Positions 23,601 to 34,441 of a stretch of DNA of 64,000 nt are shown here, piece by piece. The DNA lies in NCBI GenBank assembly GCA_964036045.1, contig OZ038384.1, positions 44,145,704 to 44,209,703 of the forward strand, read 5' to 3'. This stretch comes from Eutreptiella sp. 'Long Island Sound 2002'. Lineage: Eukaryota; Euglenozoa; Euglenophyceae; Eutreptiales; Eutreptiaceae. A program made the position numbers and the translations under genes. Numbering within the stretch: position 1 is the first letter of the stretch; each line of letters opens with the position of its first letter. The notes below the pieces were generated by a model. It was not told the origin of the DNA. It did no database searches and worked only from the letters and a program-made list of their open reading frames with translations.

Positions 23601-26600
23601 CATTTGAAGCGTTGTGCTCTGCCATTGGGGAGTCTGGGTTGAAGTGAGGGCATTTTGTGTACCCCAGGGGGCGCCGCAGCCACTGCAAGAGGAATTGGGT
23701 CCATCGGAGACGGGCACGTAGAGCGCTGTGAGGGAGAAGTTCGACCCTTTGGGGGTTCATTGCCTTTTTTTTGCTCTCATTTGCTTGCAATGCATGTGGC
23801 AGGTAGGGTGAAATCTCTGCGCTGCTGACTGGTGACATTTGAAGCGTTGTGCTCTGCCACTAAGGAGTATGGGTTGAAGTGAGGGCATTATGTGTACCCC
23901 AGGGGGCGCCGCAGCCACTGCAAGAGGAATTGGGTCCATCGGAGACGGGCACGTAGAGCACTGTGAGGGACAAGTTCGACCCTTTGGGGGTTCATTGCCT
24001 TTTTTTGCTCTCATTTGCTTGCAATGCATGTGGCAGGTAGGGTGAAAACCTCTGCGCTGCTGACTAGTGACATTTGAAGCGTTTTGCTCTGCCACTGGGG
24101 AGTCTGGGTTGAAGTGAGGGCATTCTGTGTACCTCAGGGGGCGCCGCAGCCACTGCAAGAGGAACTGGGTCCATCGGAGACGGGCACGTAGAGCACTATG
24201 AGGGACAAGTTCGACCCTTTGGGGGTTCATTGCCTTTTTTTGCTCTCATTTGCTTGCAATGCATGTGGCAGGTAGGGTGAAAACCTCTGCGCTGCTGACT
24301 GGTGACATTTGAAGCGCTTTGCTCTGCCACTACGGAGTATGGGTTGAAGTGAGGGCATTATGTGTACCCAAAGGGGGCGCCGCAGCCACTGCAAGAGGAA
24401 TTGGGTCCATCGGAGACAGGCACGTAGAGCACTGTGAGGGACAAGTTCGACCCTTTGGGGGTTCATTGCTTTTTTTTGCTCTCATTTGCTTGCAATGCAT
24501 GTGGCAGGTAGGGTGAAAACCTCTGCGCTGCTGACTGGTGACATTTGAAGCGTTTTGCTCTGCCACTGCGGAGTCTGGGTTGAAGTGAGGGCATTATGTG
24601 TACCCAAAGGGGGCGCCGCAGCCACTGCAAGAGGAATTGGGTCCATCGGAGACGGGCACTCAGAGCACTATGAGGGAGAAGTTCGACCCTTTGGGTGTTC
24701 ATTGCCTTTTTTTGCTCTCATTTGCTTGCAATGCATGTGGCACGTAGGGTGAAAACCTCTGCGCTGCTGACTCGTGACATTTGAAGCGTTGTGCTCTGCC
24801 ACTAAGGAGTATGGGTTGAAGTGAGGGCATTATGTGTACCTCAAGGGGCGCCGCAGCCACTGCAAGAGGAATTGGGTCCATCGGAGACGGGCACTCAGAG
24901 CACTGTGAGGGACAAGTTCGACCCTTTGGGGGTTCATTGCCTTTTTTTGCTCTCATTTGCTTGCAATGCATGTGGCAGGTAGGGTGAAAACCTCTGCGCT
25001 GCTGACTGGTGACATTTGAAGCGTTTTGCTCTGCCACTACGGAGTATGGGTTGAAGTGAGGGCATTATGTGTACCTCAGGGGGCGCCGCAGCCACTGCAA
25101 GAGGAATTGGGTCCATCGGAGACGGGCACTCAGAGCACTATGAGGGACAAGTTCGACCTTTTGGGGGTTCATTGCCTTTTTTTTGCTCTCATTTGCTTGC
25201 AATGCATGTGGCAGCCAGGGTGAAATCTCTGCGCTGCTGACTGGTGACATTTGAAGCGTTGTGCTCTGCCACTAAGGATTTTGGGTTGAAGTGAGGGCAT
25301 TATGTGTACCCCAGGGGGCGCCGCAGCCACTGCAAGAGGAATTGGGTCCATCGGCGACAGGCACTGAGAGCACTATGAGGGACAAGTTCGATCCTTTGGG
25401 GGTTCATTGCCTTTTTTTGCTCTCATTTGCTTGCAATGCATGTGGCAGGTAGGGTGAAAACCTCTGCGCTGCTGACTGGTGACATTTGAAGCGTTGTGCT
25501 CTGCCATTGGGGAGTCTCGGTTGAAGTGAGGGCATTTTGTGTACCCCAGGGGGCGCCGCAGCCACTGCAAGAGGAATTGGGTCCATCGGAGACGGGCACG
25601 TAGAGCACTGTGAGGGAGAAGTTCGACCCTTTGGGGGTTCATTGCCTTTTTTTTGCTCTCATTTGCTTGCAATGCATGTGGCAGCCAGGGTGGAATCTCT
25701 GCGCTGCTGACTGGTGACATTTGAAGCGTTGTGCTCTGCCACTAAGGAGTCTAGGTTGAAGTGAGGGCATTATGTGTACCCCGGGGGGCGCCGCAGCCAC
25801 TGCAAGAGGAATTGGGTCCATCGGAGACGGGCACCGAGAGCACTGTGAGGGACAAGTTCGACCCTTTGGGGGTTCATTGCCTTTTTTTGCTCTCATTTGC
25901 TTGCAATGCATGTGGCAGGTAGGGTGAAAACCTCTGCGCAGCTGACTGGTGACATTTGAAGCGTTTTGCTGTGCCACTGGGGAGTCTGGGTTGAAGTGAG
26001 GGCTTTCTGTGTACCTCAGGGGGCGCCGCAGCCACTGCAAGAGGAATTAGGTCCATCGGAGACGGGCACTCAGAGCACTATGAGGGACAAGTTTGACCCT
26101 TTGGGGGTTCATTGCCTTTTTTTGCTCTCATTTGCTTGCAATGCATGTGGCAGGTAGGGTGAAAACCTCTGCGCTGCTGACTGGTGACATTTGAAGCGTT
26201 TTGCTCTGCCACTGCGGAGTCTGGGTTGAAGTGAGGGCATTATGTGTACCCCAGGGGGCGCCGCAGCCACTGCAAGAGGAATTGGGTCCATCGGAGACGG
26301 GCACGTAGAGCACTGTGAGGGACAAGTTCGACCCTTTGGGGGTTCATTGCGTTTTTTTGCTCTCATTTGCTTGCAATTATGGCAGCCAGGGTGAAATCCT
26401 CTGCGCTGTTGACTGGTGACATTTGAAGCGTTGTGCTCTGCCACTAAGGAGTCTGGGTTGAAGTGAGGGCATTATGTGTACCCCAGGGGGCGCCGCAGCC
26501 ACTGCAAGAGGAATTGGGTCCATCGGAGACGGGCACTGAGAGCACTGTGAGGGACAAGTTCGACTCTTTGGGGCTTCATTGCCTTTTTTTGCTCTCATTT

Positions 26601-28250
26601 GCTTGCAATGCATGTGGCAGGTAGGGTGAAAACCTCTGCGCTGCTGACTGGTGACATTTGAAGCGTTTTGCTCTGCCACTGGGGAGTCTGGGTTGAAGTG
26701 AGGGCAATATGTGTACCCCAGGGGGCGCCGCAGCCACTGCAAGAGGAATTGGGTCCATCGGAGACGGGCACTCAGAGCACTATGAGGGACAAGTTCGACC
26801 CTTTGGGGGTTCATTGCCTTTTTTTGCTCTCGTTTGCTTGCAATGCATGTGGCAGGTAGGGTGAAAACCTCTGCGCTGCTGACTGGTGACATTTGAAGCG
26901 TTGTGCTCTGCCACTAAGGAGTCTGGGTTGAAGTGAGGGCATTATGTGTACCTCAGGGGGCGCCGCAGCCACTGCAAGAGGAATTGGGTCCATCGGAGAC
27001 GGGCACTGAGAGCAATGTGAGGGACAAGTTCGACCCTTTGGGGCTTCATTGCCTTTTTTTGCTCTCATTTGCTTGCAATGCATGTGGCAGGTAGGGTGAA
27101 AACCTCTGCGCTGCTGACTCGTGACATTTGAAGCGTTTTGCTGTGCCACTGGGGAGTCTGGGTTGAAGTGAGGGCATTCTGTGTACCCCAGGGGGCGCCG
27201 CAGCCACTGCAAGAGGAATTGGGTCCATCGGAGACGGGCACTGAGAGCACTATGAGGGACAGGTTTGACCCTTTGGGGGTTCATTGCCTTTTTTTGCTCT
27301 CATTTGCTTGCAATGCATGTGGCAGGTAGGGTGAAAACCTCTGCGCTGCTGACTGGTGACATTTGAAGCGTTGTGCTCTGCCATTGGGGATTCTGGGTTG
27401 AAGTGAGGGCATTTTGTGTACCCCAGGGGGCGCCGCAGCCACTGCAAGAGGAATTGGGTCCATCGGAGACGGGCACGTAGAGCACTGTGAGGGAGAAGTT
27501 CGACCCTTTGGGGGTTCTTTGCCTTTTTTTTGCTCTCATTTGCTTGCAATGCATGTGGCAGGTAGGGTGAAAACCTCTGCGCAGCTGACTGGTAACATTT
27601 GAAGCGTTTTGCTGTGCCACTGGGGAGTCTGGGTTGAAGTGAGGGCATTCTGTGTACCTCAGGGGGCGCCGCAGCCACTGCAAGAGGAATTGGGTCCATC
27701 GGAGACGGGCACTCAGAGCACTATGAGGGACAAGTTCGACCCTTTGGGGGTTCATTGCCTTTTTTTGCTCTCATTTGCTTGCAATGCATGTGGCAGGTAG
27801 GGTGAAAACCTCTGCGCTGCTGACTGGTGACATTTGAAGCGTTTTGCTCTGCCACTGCGGAGTATGGGTTGAAGTGAGGGCATTGTGTGTACCCCAGGGG
27901 GCGCCGCAGCCACTGCAAGAGGAATTGGGTCCATCGGAGACGGGCACGTAGAGCACTGTGAGGGACAAGTTCGACCCTTTGGGGGTTCATTGCGTTTTTT
28001 TGCTCTCATTTGCTTGCAATGCATGTGGCAGCCAGGGTGAAAACCTCTGCGCTGCTGACCGGTGACATTTGAAGCGTTGTGCTCTGCCACTAAGGAGTCT
28101 GGGTTGAAGTGAGGGCATTATGTGTACCCCAGGGGGCGCCGCAGCCACTGCAAGAGGAATCGGGTCCATCGGAGACGGGCACTGAGAGCATTGTGAGGGA
28201 GAAGTACGACCCTTTGGGGGTTCATTGCCTTTTTTTGCTCTCATTTGCTT
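14646..28250. repeat. satellite array, about 58 units of about 235 bp
   Basis: Each unit contains GAAAACCTCTGCGCTGCTGA, a CTGGTGACATTTGAAGCGTT block, a GGGTTGAAGTGAGGGCATTA block, GGGGGCGCCGCAGCCACTGC, TTGGGTCCATCGGAGACGGG, AAGTTCGACCCTTTGGGGGT, a T7-8 run and TGCTCTCATTTGCTTGCAAT ending TGTGGCAG. Units differ at a few recurrent positions (for example CACTAAGG, CATTGGGG or CACTACGG; GTAGAG, CTGAGAG or CTCAGAG). Unit 1 (14646-14870) is the most diverged, as expected at an array edge. The length is not a multiple of three, so the many overlapping short ORFs on both strands are artefacts. Transposon-type ORFs lie on both sides in the same orientation. Confidence 0.97.
19997..22448. repeat. higher-order duplication within the satellite (1178 bp, five units)
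   Basis: The segment from about 19997 is repeated from about 21175 at an offset of 1178 bp (five units), including shared rare variants such as GGGGATTCTGGG, GGGGTTCTTTGCC and GGGTTGAACTGAGG. The rare ATTCTGGG/TTCTTTGCC unit pair also recurs near 27388-27510, showing that blocks have moved within the array. This indicates recent multi-unit expansion by unequal exchange. Confidence 0.9.
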
Positions 28251-28317
28251 GTTGTGAGGGACAAGTTTGTCGCCTTGGCCTGTGCAGGCACATGTATTGT
28301 TGACAAGCGTTGAGGGG

Positions 28318-30421
28318 ATGGCCCCCAAGAAGGCTTAACCAGCAAAGTCAGCAAAAGAGGCTGCAGCCCCGGTGCTAGAGGGGGAGCAGCCAAAGGCGCC
28401 AAAGGAAGCAAAGCCGCAAGCGCCGAAGGAGGCGGCAAGGCAGCCAGCAGCGGCAGCACTTGGAGGCAGCAAAGCAGCTAGAAGCGGCAGCAGCGCTGGA
28501 AGAGGCAGCAGCGCCGAAAGAAGCAGAGCCGCAAGCGCCGGAGGAGGAAGCAGAGCAGCCAGCAGCGGCGGCACCGGAGGAGGTAGCAGAGCAGCCAGCA
28601 GCGGCAGCAGAGCCAAAGGAGGCAAAGCCGCAAGCGCCGAAGGAGGCAGCAAAGGAAGCAAAACCGCAACCGCCGAAGGAGGCAGCAAAGCAAGCAAAAC
28701 CGCAAGCGCCGAAGGATGCAGCAAAGGAAGCAGAACCGCAAGCGCTGAAGGAGGCAGCAAAGGAAGCAAAACCGCAAGCGCCGAAGGAGGCAGCACAGGA
28801 ATCAAAACCGCAAGCGCCGGTGGGGGGAGCAAAGGAAGCAAAGCCGCAAGCGCCAAAGGAGGCAGCAAAGAAAGCAAAGCCGCAAGCGACGAAGAAGGCA
28901 AAAGAGAAGGAGCAGTGGTTGCGACCCGGGGTCACCATACCCGGCTATGAGGCAGAGTCGGACGATTCCTCCTCACGCGGGCACTCCGCCACCTTCTCTG
29001 CCGGGGAGATCGGCGAGATGACGGACGTGGAGCTGGAGGCCTACAAGACCGGGGGCCCACCACCAACGGATGCCAGTGAGTGGGATATCCCAAGGGACCT
29101 GGGTATTTCCCCTGTTGGACGGAGTTGGCAAAACCGGCAGTGGCGGAGGACGAACCGAGAACAATACCGCACGGGCGCAGCGAATGTCGCCCGCGGGATG
29201 GTGGACGAGGACGGGAACCCCGTGAAGTTTCACGTGACAACGGATACCACACCGACTGCATACTACTACGTCGAAGGAAAGAAGACGGCCTGGGAGGCGT
29301 AGGAGTTTCACTGGGGGGCGGAATGGTTGAGGCAACATGAGGATGCACCAGAGGCAGAGGCAGAGGCAGAGAAGGGACATGCAGCGGATCAGCCGTCAGG
29401 AGGGGAGACTGCGCAGGCGGAGAAGGGACATGCGGGGGACAAGGCAACACAAGGATCCGGAGGATCCACGCAAAAGCTGTGGAGCGCAGCGGACCCCGCC
29501 AGGAAGAAGGCGCCTCGCTTGTCCCCGGGCCAACCAATCGTGGGTGACACGGGCAAGGACATTCTGGAGGACTGGTCGGACGAGCCGGACACGATTGCTC
29601 ACCGAATACGTGCGGTGAGGGGCAGCGAGCGGACTCCGGAGCCAGACCGACAAATGGCTAGAGAGGAGACGCAAAGAAAGATGCAGGCAAGACAGCCGGA
29701 GGACAAGAAGATCTTCGATGGCCTGGGGCGCTGGTACAAGAGGCAAGCAGCGGAGAATGGGGCGGACTTGATGGCACGGATCTGGGAAACAGAACGGGCG
29801 CAAGTGGTGAAGCTGTCCACAAGGTGGGTTGATAACGTCGCCAATGTCCGCGCCCCATCCGGCGCGCAGAGGAATCGGCAGCTGCAAAGCTCGAACGCCG
29901 CCCTGGACGAGCTGCGGGAAAGGCGGCGAACGCTGCGGAGCCTGCAGGGAGCCCTGAGGCGCGCAGGCTGGCTGCCTGCAGGGCGCGCCGGGCGGCTGCC
30001 GGATTTTCCGCAGGCATACCACAGCCCCCGGGAAGAAGGGGCGCTCGACCCCTCCCGCCCCAGCCGCCACTCGTATGTGGTGGCCGTGGACCGGGAGGAC
30101 GAGGAGGCGTGGATTGTGGATCCGCTCCACCTGCAGCCGGCGCAGGACATGGGGGTCACCTTCCAGCGAGCCGGATTCACGGTGCATGCCGTGCAGGAGC
30201 CCTGGCCGGAGAAGGTGGCCCAGAAGGACTGCTCCTACCTGGCGGTGAAAACTGCCAGCGCGTTCATGTACGGTCCCATGGACGAGTGGAGGATCCCCGA
30301 ACCCGGCGACCTCTTCGACAAGGACAAGTCGATGACGGAGCAGCACCGGGAAGAGCATCGTTCCACGCTGGAAAGGCCGCAGGGATTGGCCGAGATCAAG
30401 GTGCAGGGGACGGGCAAGTGA
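28318..30421 (+). CDS. KPQAPKEAA-repeat protein with Ulp1/adenain-like cysteine peptidase domain
   Basis: ATG 28318 gives MAPKKA, TAA (28336), PAKSAKEAAAP, an H1-like Lys/Ala/Pro start. A one-base shift near 28455 moves to frame +2, with about eight copies of a 36-bp unit (28621-28900) encoding AKPQAPKEAAKE-type dodecapeptides. A low-repeat region follows (GEIGEMTDVELEAYKTGG), TAG at 29300 (AWEA before, EFHWGAEWLRQHED after), another repeat (EAEAEAEKGHA), and a globular end. RHSYVVAVDREDEEAWIVDP and AQKDCSYLAV present His (30068), Asp (30119), Gln (30221) and Cys (30230) with the spacing and context of C48/C5-type peptidases. Ends at TGA 30419. No transposase is fused to it. The family call rests on motif pattern only. 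Confidence 0.55.
28621..28900 (+). repeat. 36-bp coding minisatellite (12-residue KPQAPKEAAKEA)
   Basis: About eight tandem copies of a unit like GCAAAACCGCAAGCGCCGAA keep the reading frame (36 bp is 12 codons). Variants include QPPKEAA, QALKEAA and QAPVGGA. The unit is Lys/Ala/Pro-rich like H1 tails or other nucleic-acid-binding low-complexity linkers. The minus strand is also open here but gives only Leu/Ala-rich junk. Confidence 0.9.
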
Positions 30422-30910
30422 CGGGGCAGGCACGTTGCCAAGCGGCCCCATATCGTCAGCACCGCGGAGACCACCCTGCAAGAAGGACTGCGGCCGAGCG
30501 GGTACAGCCCGCTGAGCAAGAAGGCGATGATGGCGGCTGTGGCGAGGCGCAGTGGACGGGCCCCCGACGTGATGAAGAGCGTGGCGGCCGGCCCCGAACC
30601 GGTGCTGATGCCCGGCGCCCCGGAAATGGAGTTGCGGTACTGCAGTACCTCGCGCGCGCAGGAGTTGCTGGGATTGGCGCACCCAAGTCGGCAGTGGAGC
30701 AAGACCCGGAAGGCAGAGACGGTGGCGAAGGCGCGGTGGCTGGTGCTGACGGTCACGGAGACGGAGAGTGACGCGGTCGTCGGCATGCGGGCGCCTGGGC
30801 GACCAAGGAGGCAAGAGAAAGGAGGAAGAAGCGGAGGAAGAAGAAGAGGAGGAGGAAGAAGAGGAGGAGCCTGCGCAGAAAAGAAGGAAGTGCTGAAGGG
30901 GACCCAGTAA
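30422..30910 (+). CDS. open frame continuing downstream of the peptidase ORF
   Basis: Frame +2 stays open after TGA 30419 to TAA 30908: RHVAKRPHIVSTAETTLQEG, RPSGYSPLSKKAMMAAVARR, then an Arg/Gly-rich end (GGRSGGRRRGGGRRGG). It may be a separate small ORF of the same element, the rest of the peptidase protein if the TGA is a mutation, or simply stop-poor GC-rich sequence. Basic composition suggests nucleic-acid binding. No domain recognised. Confidence 0.35.
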   Translation, partial: RGRHVAKRPHIVSTAETTLQEGLRPSGYSPLSKKAMMAAVARRSGRAPDVMKSVAAGPEPVLMPGAPEMELRYCSTSRAQELLGLAHPSRQWSKTRKAETVAKARWLVLTVTETESDAVVGMRAPGRPRRQEKGGRSGGRRRGGGRRGGACAEKKEVLKGTQ

Positions 30911-31984
30911 TGGACAGGGACAGTGGCCAGCGCACCGCGGCACTGGTGATTGCCCTGTGGCGTGCGGCGTGGATCTGGCGTTGGTTCGTGCAGCCCGCCA
31001 TTGTCTGGTGCCGGGGGGCCATACCGCGCAGTCCCCTACACTGACACCCCCCTACACTGCGCGCACACTCCGGTGGAGGTGGCAGGCCCGCCGGGGTGTG
31101 GTGGTGGGACCACGGCCAATGTTGGGGAAGCGACGTGCGCCGTGGGGTGCTTCCAGTGTTGTGGCAGCGGGACCAAGAGGGGGAGGACACAGGTGGAGAT
31201 CACAACCGCAGGGGGCATGGGAGCCACAGAAGCAAAAGAAGCGGCGATGAAAGGGCGATGCAAGTGCGATGCAAGGGCGCCACACCGGCGATGCGCGGAG
31301 GACCCCGTGGGCCTTACCCTGGCAGCCACACGGATAAAGAGGTGACCTGAGGTGGAAAGCGAGGAGGGAGGAGGAGAACAATGCGCCTGTGCAGTCTGAC
31401 CAACTACTGCGCAGGACAGGGCTGGCTCACCAGGACAAGGTACAGACGGGGAGGCAAACAAGCCAAGTGACCGTGACCGTGACCCACAACAGGGAGGAAA
31501 GGAGGCGGGATGGGAGGCACCAGAGAACAGGGCGGACAGAGCGAGGAGACGGAGGAGGGCAAGAGGCAAGGGAGGGGGCAGACCCGCCGCCAATGACAGA
31601 GGGTGGAGAAGATGGTGGACAGAGGGACCACAGGGAAGGGGGTAGGGGGAATGGTGGCGGGCTGGGGGGTTGGGAACCCGGCGCTCGTGAGTCTGCCCCG
31701 CGATTGGGGGCATGTGATTGGCCACGCGTGGCCATGGTAGCCAGGGCAGCCTTCACTGGAACTCACTGCAGTTCCTGTGGAGTTGGCGGAGCAGGGGGGG
31801 GGGGGGGGTGCTTGTCGTGCGTATTGTCCTTGTTCGCTCTGGAAGCTGTCTGCAGGTATCTCTGAAAGGTGCCAAAGACAGGCAAAAAACAGGTATGCGA
31901 TATGCGGTGTGCGATTTCTGTGCACCCTTTTAGGGATTTGCACTAGAGGAAGTGATTTGGACGCAACGTTGCTTGCACCGTTCT
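30911..31984. other. GC-rich region without a supported gene
   Basis: Several overlapping ORFs occur in both strands with biased Arg/Gly/Pro composition and no motif. A G-run lies at 31793-31808. Nothing I can support as coding. Confidence 0.4.
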
Positions 31985-32765
31985 TTGAATGGCGCTGAAG
32001 ACACATGTCAAAAAACAAGTGTGTTGTGCATGTGCATGTGTGCTCTTTCTTTCAGGCGACATCCCAAGATCAGCTCGGTGCTCCCTGTGGAGGCTATCCT
32101 GCCGAGAATACCACCTATGATGTGAATCAAAGCGCAATGGACTGGCGCTGAAGACAGGTATTCCAAAAGACAGGTATGTCGGCGCCCCGGCTTCTTTTCT
32201 GCAGGTATCAAGGGTTTGTGGAGCAACACCAAGACCCTGACCCTCAAGTGGAGGACGGCCGCATCATGGGCAGCGCATCTCTGAGTGGCGCTGAAGACAG
32301 GCAAAAAACAGGTGTGTTGTGCATGTGCATGTGTGCTCTTTCTCTCAGGCGACATCCCACGATGAGCTCGGTGATCGATGTGGAGGATACACGTGCTATC
32401 CTGCCGAGAAGACCACCTATGATGTGAATCAAAGCGCAATGGACTAGCGCTGAAGACAGGCAAAAAAACAGGTGTGTTTTGCTTGCCACTTTTCTGCAGG
32501 TATCAAGGAGTCGCAGGCGATGGAATCCGAGCAGGAGATACGGATGTCGCAATTGCATGAGCCGTTGTTGCAGTCGCAGATCGGCCACCAGACGGCATCT
32601 TCGCATGGCGCTGAAGACAGGCATTCCAAAAAACAGGTATGTTGTCGCCCCTCCCACTTTCGTGCAGGTATGAAGAGTTTGTGGAGTACACTATGGATGA
32701 CGACTCTGTTAAGACACTCACCAAAGGCTACAAGAAAAGGAAGGGCTGTGTCTTCGCATGGTGAG
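31985..32765 (+). CDS. tandemly duplicated exon-intron modules (A-B-A-B-B)
   Basis: Five modules begin after good acceptors at 32056 (A1), 32205 (B1), 32349 (A2), 32500 (B2) and 32668 (B3), 144-168 bp apart, separated by a conserved intron-like linker (GGCGCTGAAGACAGG, then AAACAGGTRTGTTG and a pyrimidine tract). A modules start ATSQDQLGAPCGG or ATSHDELGDRCGG and share TTYDVNQSAMD; B1 and B3 read YQGFVEQHQDPDPQ and YEEFVEYTMDDDSV. B3 continues KTLTKGYKKRKGCVFAW to a GTGAGG donor at 32761. A1 has TGG where A2 has TAG after AMD. This looks like tandem exon duplication, possibly giving alternative exons. Protein identity unknown. Confidence 0.5.
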
Positions 32766-33474
32766 GGAGACAGTCGCAAGCGTTGTGCGTGCGAGTACCG
32801 CGTGCGACGCAGTGCCGAAGGGTGCAATTCCCTTCTACGCTTTTGCACATTGAGCTGGGGCCGTAGTCTCTTCTCTTTGAGCTAGCAATGGTGGCAAAAG
32901 ATCAATGTGCTCCTGTACACATACATGTGAACAATCCATGTGCTTGGAACCCGGCGCTCCGTGAGTAGGCCCCAGGATCGGGGGCATGTGATTGGCCACG
33001 CCTAGCCATGGTAGCCGGGGTAGCCTCGACAAAAATTCTGTGGGGGCGGCGGAGCAAGGGGGCTGGGGTGGGGTTGGGGGGTGGGGGGGAAGGGGGGGGC
33101 GGGGGGCAACGGGGGGGGGCTCAAGGGGGGGGGGGTCTGAGGGCCCAATGGGGACAATGGGGGGTTAGGGTTGAAGAAGTCCCCCGCGGGTAGAAATTTT
33201 TGTATACGGGGTTGGGGGGTGACAAGTGTCACGGTTGAAAAAAAATTCACCTCCTGGGGGGATTTTTTTTGTGCCCCCCCCCCCCCTGTGTACAGGATTG
33301 TGCAACCCTCTGGTCCCCTCACTCATCCGGAAGGGGATGCTGACCTCGTGCCACTCAATGGAGGCACAATTATCCCAAGTTATCGTTCAACCCCCTCCGG
33401 GTAGGGAGGTGCTTCGCTTTATATCCCATCCATTCCGCATTTCATAAGGTCTGGTCATCAAGGAGTCTTCTTTT
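32766..33474. other. G-rich spacer with a relic of the 104-bp repeat
   Basis: 33040-33170 is almost pure G-run sequence. At 33220-33290 GACAAGTGTCACGGTTGAAA plus an A-run and a C-run match the 104-bp unit of 8430-8990. No gene seen. Confidence 0.5.
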
Positions 33475-33795
33475 TTGTCCACTGTATCAGACTCGTGCAC
33501 GGACCGCGCATCAAAGAAAAAAGAGCCTTTCTATGTTCTTGCCATGGTTGATGGAGTGATGGCTACCAATTTTTTCTCTTGCCAACCCCTCCCCTCCGGT
33601 ACCGCTCCAGGCATTGTCACCGCATTGAAATCGGCCATGGCCCATGCTGATGTGGATCTTGATGTTTGGATCCGTAAGCTCTTTTTCTATTGCGGGGATG
33701 GGGCAAGTGTGGTTCAAGGGGAATGCGGTGGGATTATCCACATCATCGGTGACCTGCAGAAGGAGGTCGCGGGGTACCAAGCATGCGTTTCTTGA
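33475..33795 (+). pseudogene. hAT-like (ZNF862-type) transposase fragment
   Basis: The frame SDSCTDRASKKKEPFYVLAM and FYCGDGASVVQGECGGIIHI matches the pattern of hAT-related proteins of the ZNF862 type (D-x-S/C-TD, then DGASV-x-x-G at the second acidic motif). The sequence then shifts frame near 33775 (KHAFLDVLAATSR in another frame) and is interrupted by the repeat array that starts at about 33820. It lacks the N-terminal BED/TTF zinc finger and the C-terminal dimerisation region, so it is a remnant. Confidence 0.6.
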
Positions 33796-33814
33796 TGTGC
33801 TGGCCGCCACAAGT

Positions 33815-34435
33815 AGGCCGGATGACTACATAAGCCCTGCCGCCTTGGCGGTCCCCACCGTTTCAGAGCGTCGGGCAAAATCAAAAGCGGCTCACAAGTG
33901 GGCCGGGTGGCTATATAACCCCTGCCTTGGGGGTCCCCACCGTTTCAGAGCGTGGGGCAGCATTAAAAGTGGCCCACAAGTGGGCCGGGTGGCTACATAA
34001 CCCCTGCCGCCTAGGGGGGCCCCACCGCTTCAGAGCGGGGGGGCAAAATCAGAAGTGGCCCTCAAGTGGGCCGGGTGGCTACATAACCCCTGCCACCTTG
34101 GGGGTCCCCACCGCTTCACAGCGGGGGGGCAAAATCAGAAGTGGTCCTCAAGTGGGCCGGGTGGCTACATAACCCCTGCCGCCTGGGGGGTCCCCACCGT
34201 TTCACAGCGGTGGAGCAAAATCAGAAGTGGCCCACAAGTGGGCCGGGTGGCTATATAACCCCTGCCGCGTTCGGGGTCCCCACCGCTTCAGAGAGGGGGG
34301 CAGAATCGAAAGTGGCCCACAAGTGGGCCCGGCGGTTACATAGCCCCTGCCGCGTGGGGGGTCCCCACCGCTTCACAGCAGGTGGGCAAAATCACAAGTG
34401 GCCCACAAGTGGGCCGGGTGGCTACATAACCCCTG
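33815..34435 (+). repeat. 86-bp hairpin repeat array, short (about eight units)
   Basis: Units read GGGCCGGGTGGCTACATAAC, then CCCTGCCGCC, GGGGGTCCCCACCGCTTCA, GAGCGGGGGGGCAAAATCAG and AAGTGGCCCACAAG at 82-88 bp spacing. Every unit holds two dyads: GGCCCAC-AA-GTGGGCC and CCGCTTCAGAGCGG-like. The long array at 49.3-56.3 kb is the same family in inverted orientation. Confidence 0.95.
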
Positions 34436-34441
34436 CACACG

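Noticed and set aside
14646-28250. tRNA- or SINE-derived satellite because of AGTTCGACCC (B-box-like) and TGGCAGGTAGGG (A-box-like)
   Set aside because: The two boxes lie far too far apart for a Pol III promoter and no cloverleaf can be drawn; likely chance.
14900-28330. Many ORFs of 60-296 codons on the minus strand (and some plus) in the satellite
   Set aside because: They repeat every unit, change frame from unit to unit because about 235 is not a multiple of three, and carry no start or domain logic.
29396-30943. 515-codon open frame on the minus strand
   Set aside because: It is antisense to the peptidase ORF; its His/Arg/Leu/Pro-rich composition and a poly-Ser run that is antisense to a GGA-rich tract show a shadow frame of GC-rich coding DNA.
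32110-32160. C/D snoRNA (ATGATGT and CTGA boxes in the duplicated modules)
   Set aside because: Box spacing is only about 35 nt, there is no terminal stem, and the ATGATG part lies in a convincing coding frame (TTYDVNQSAMD).
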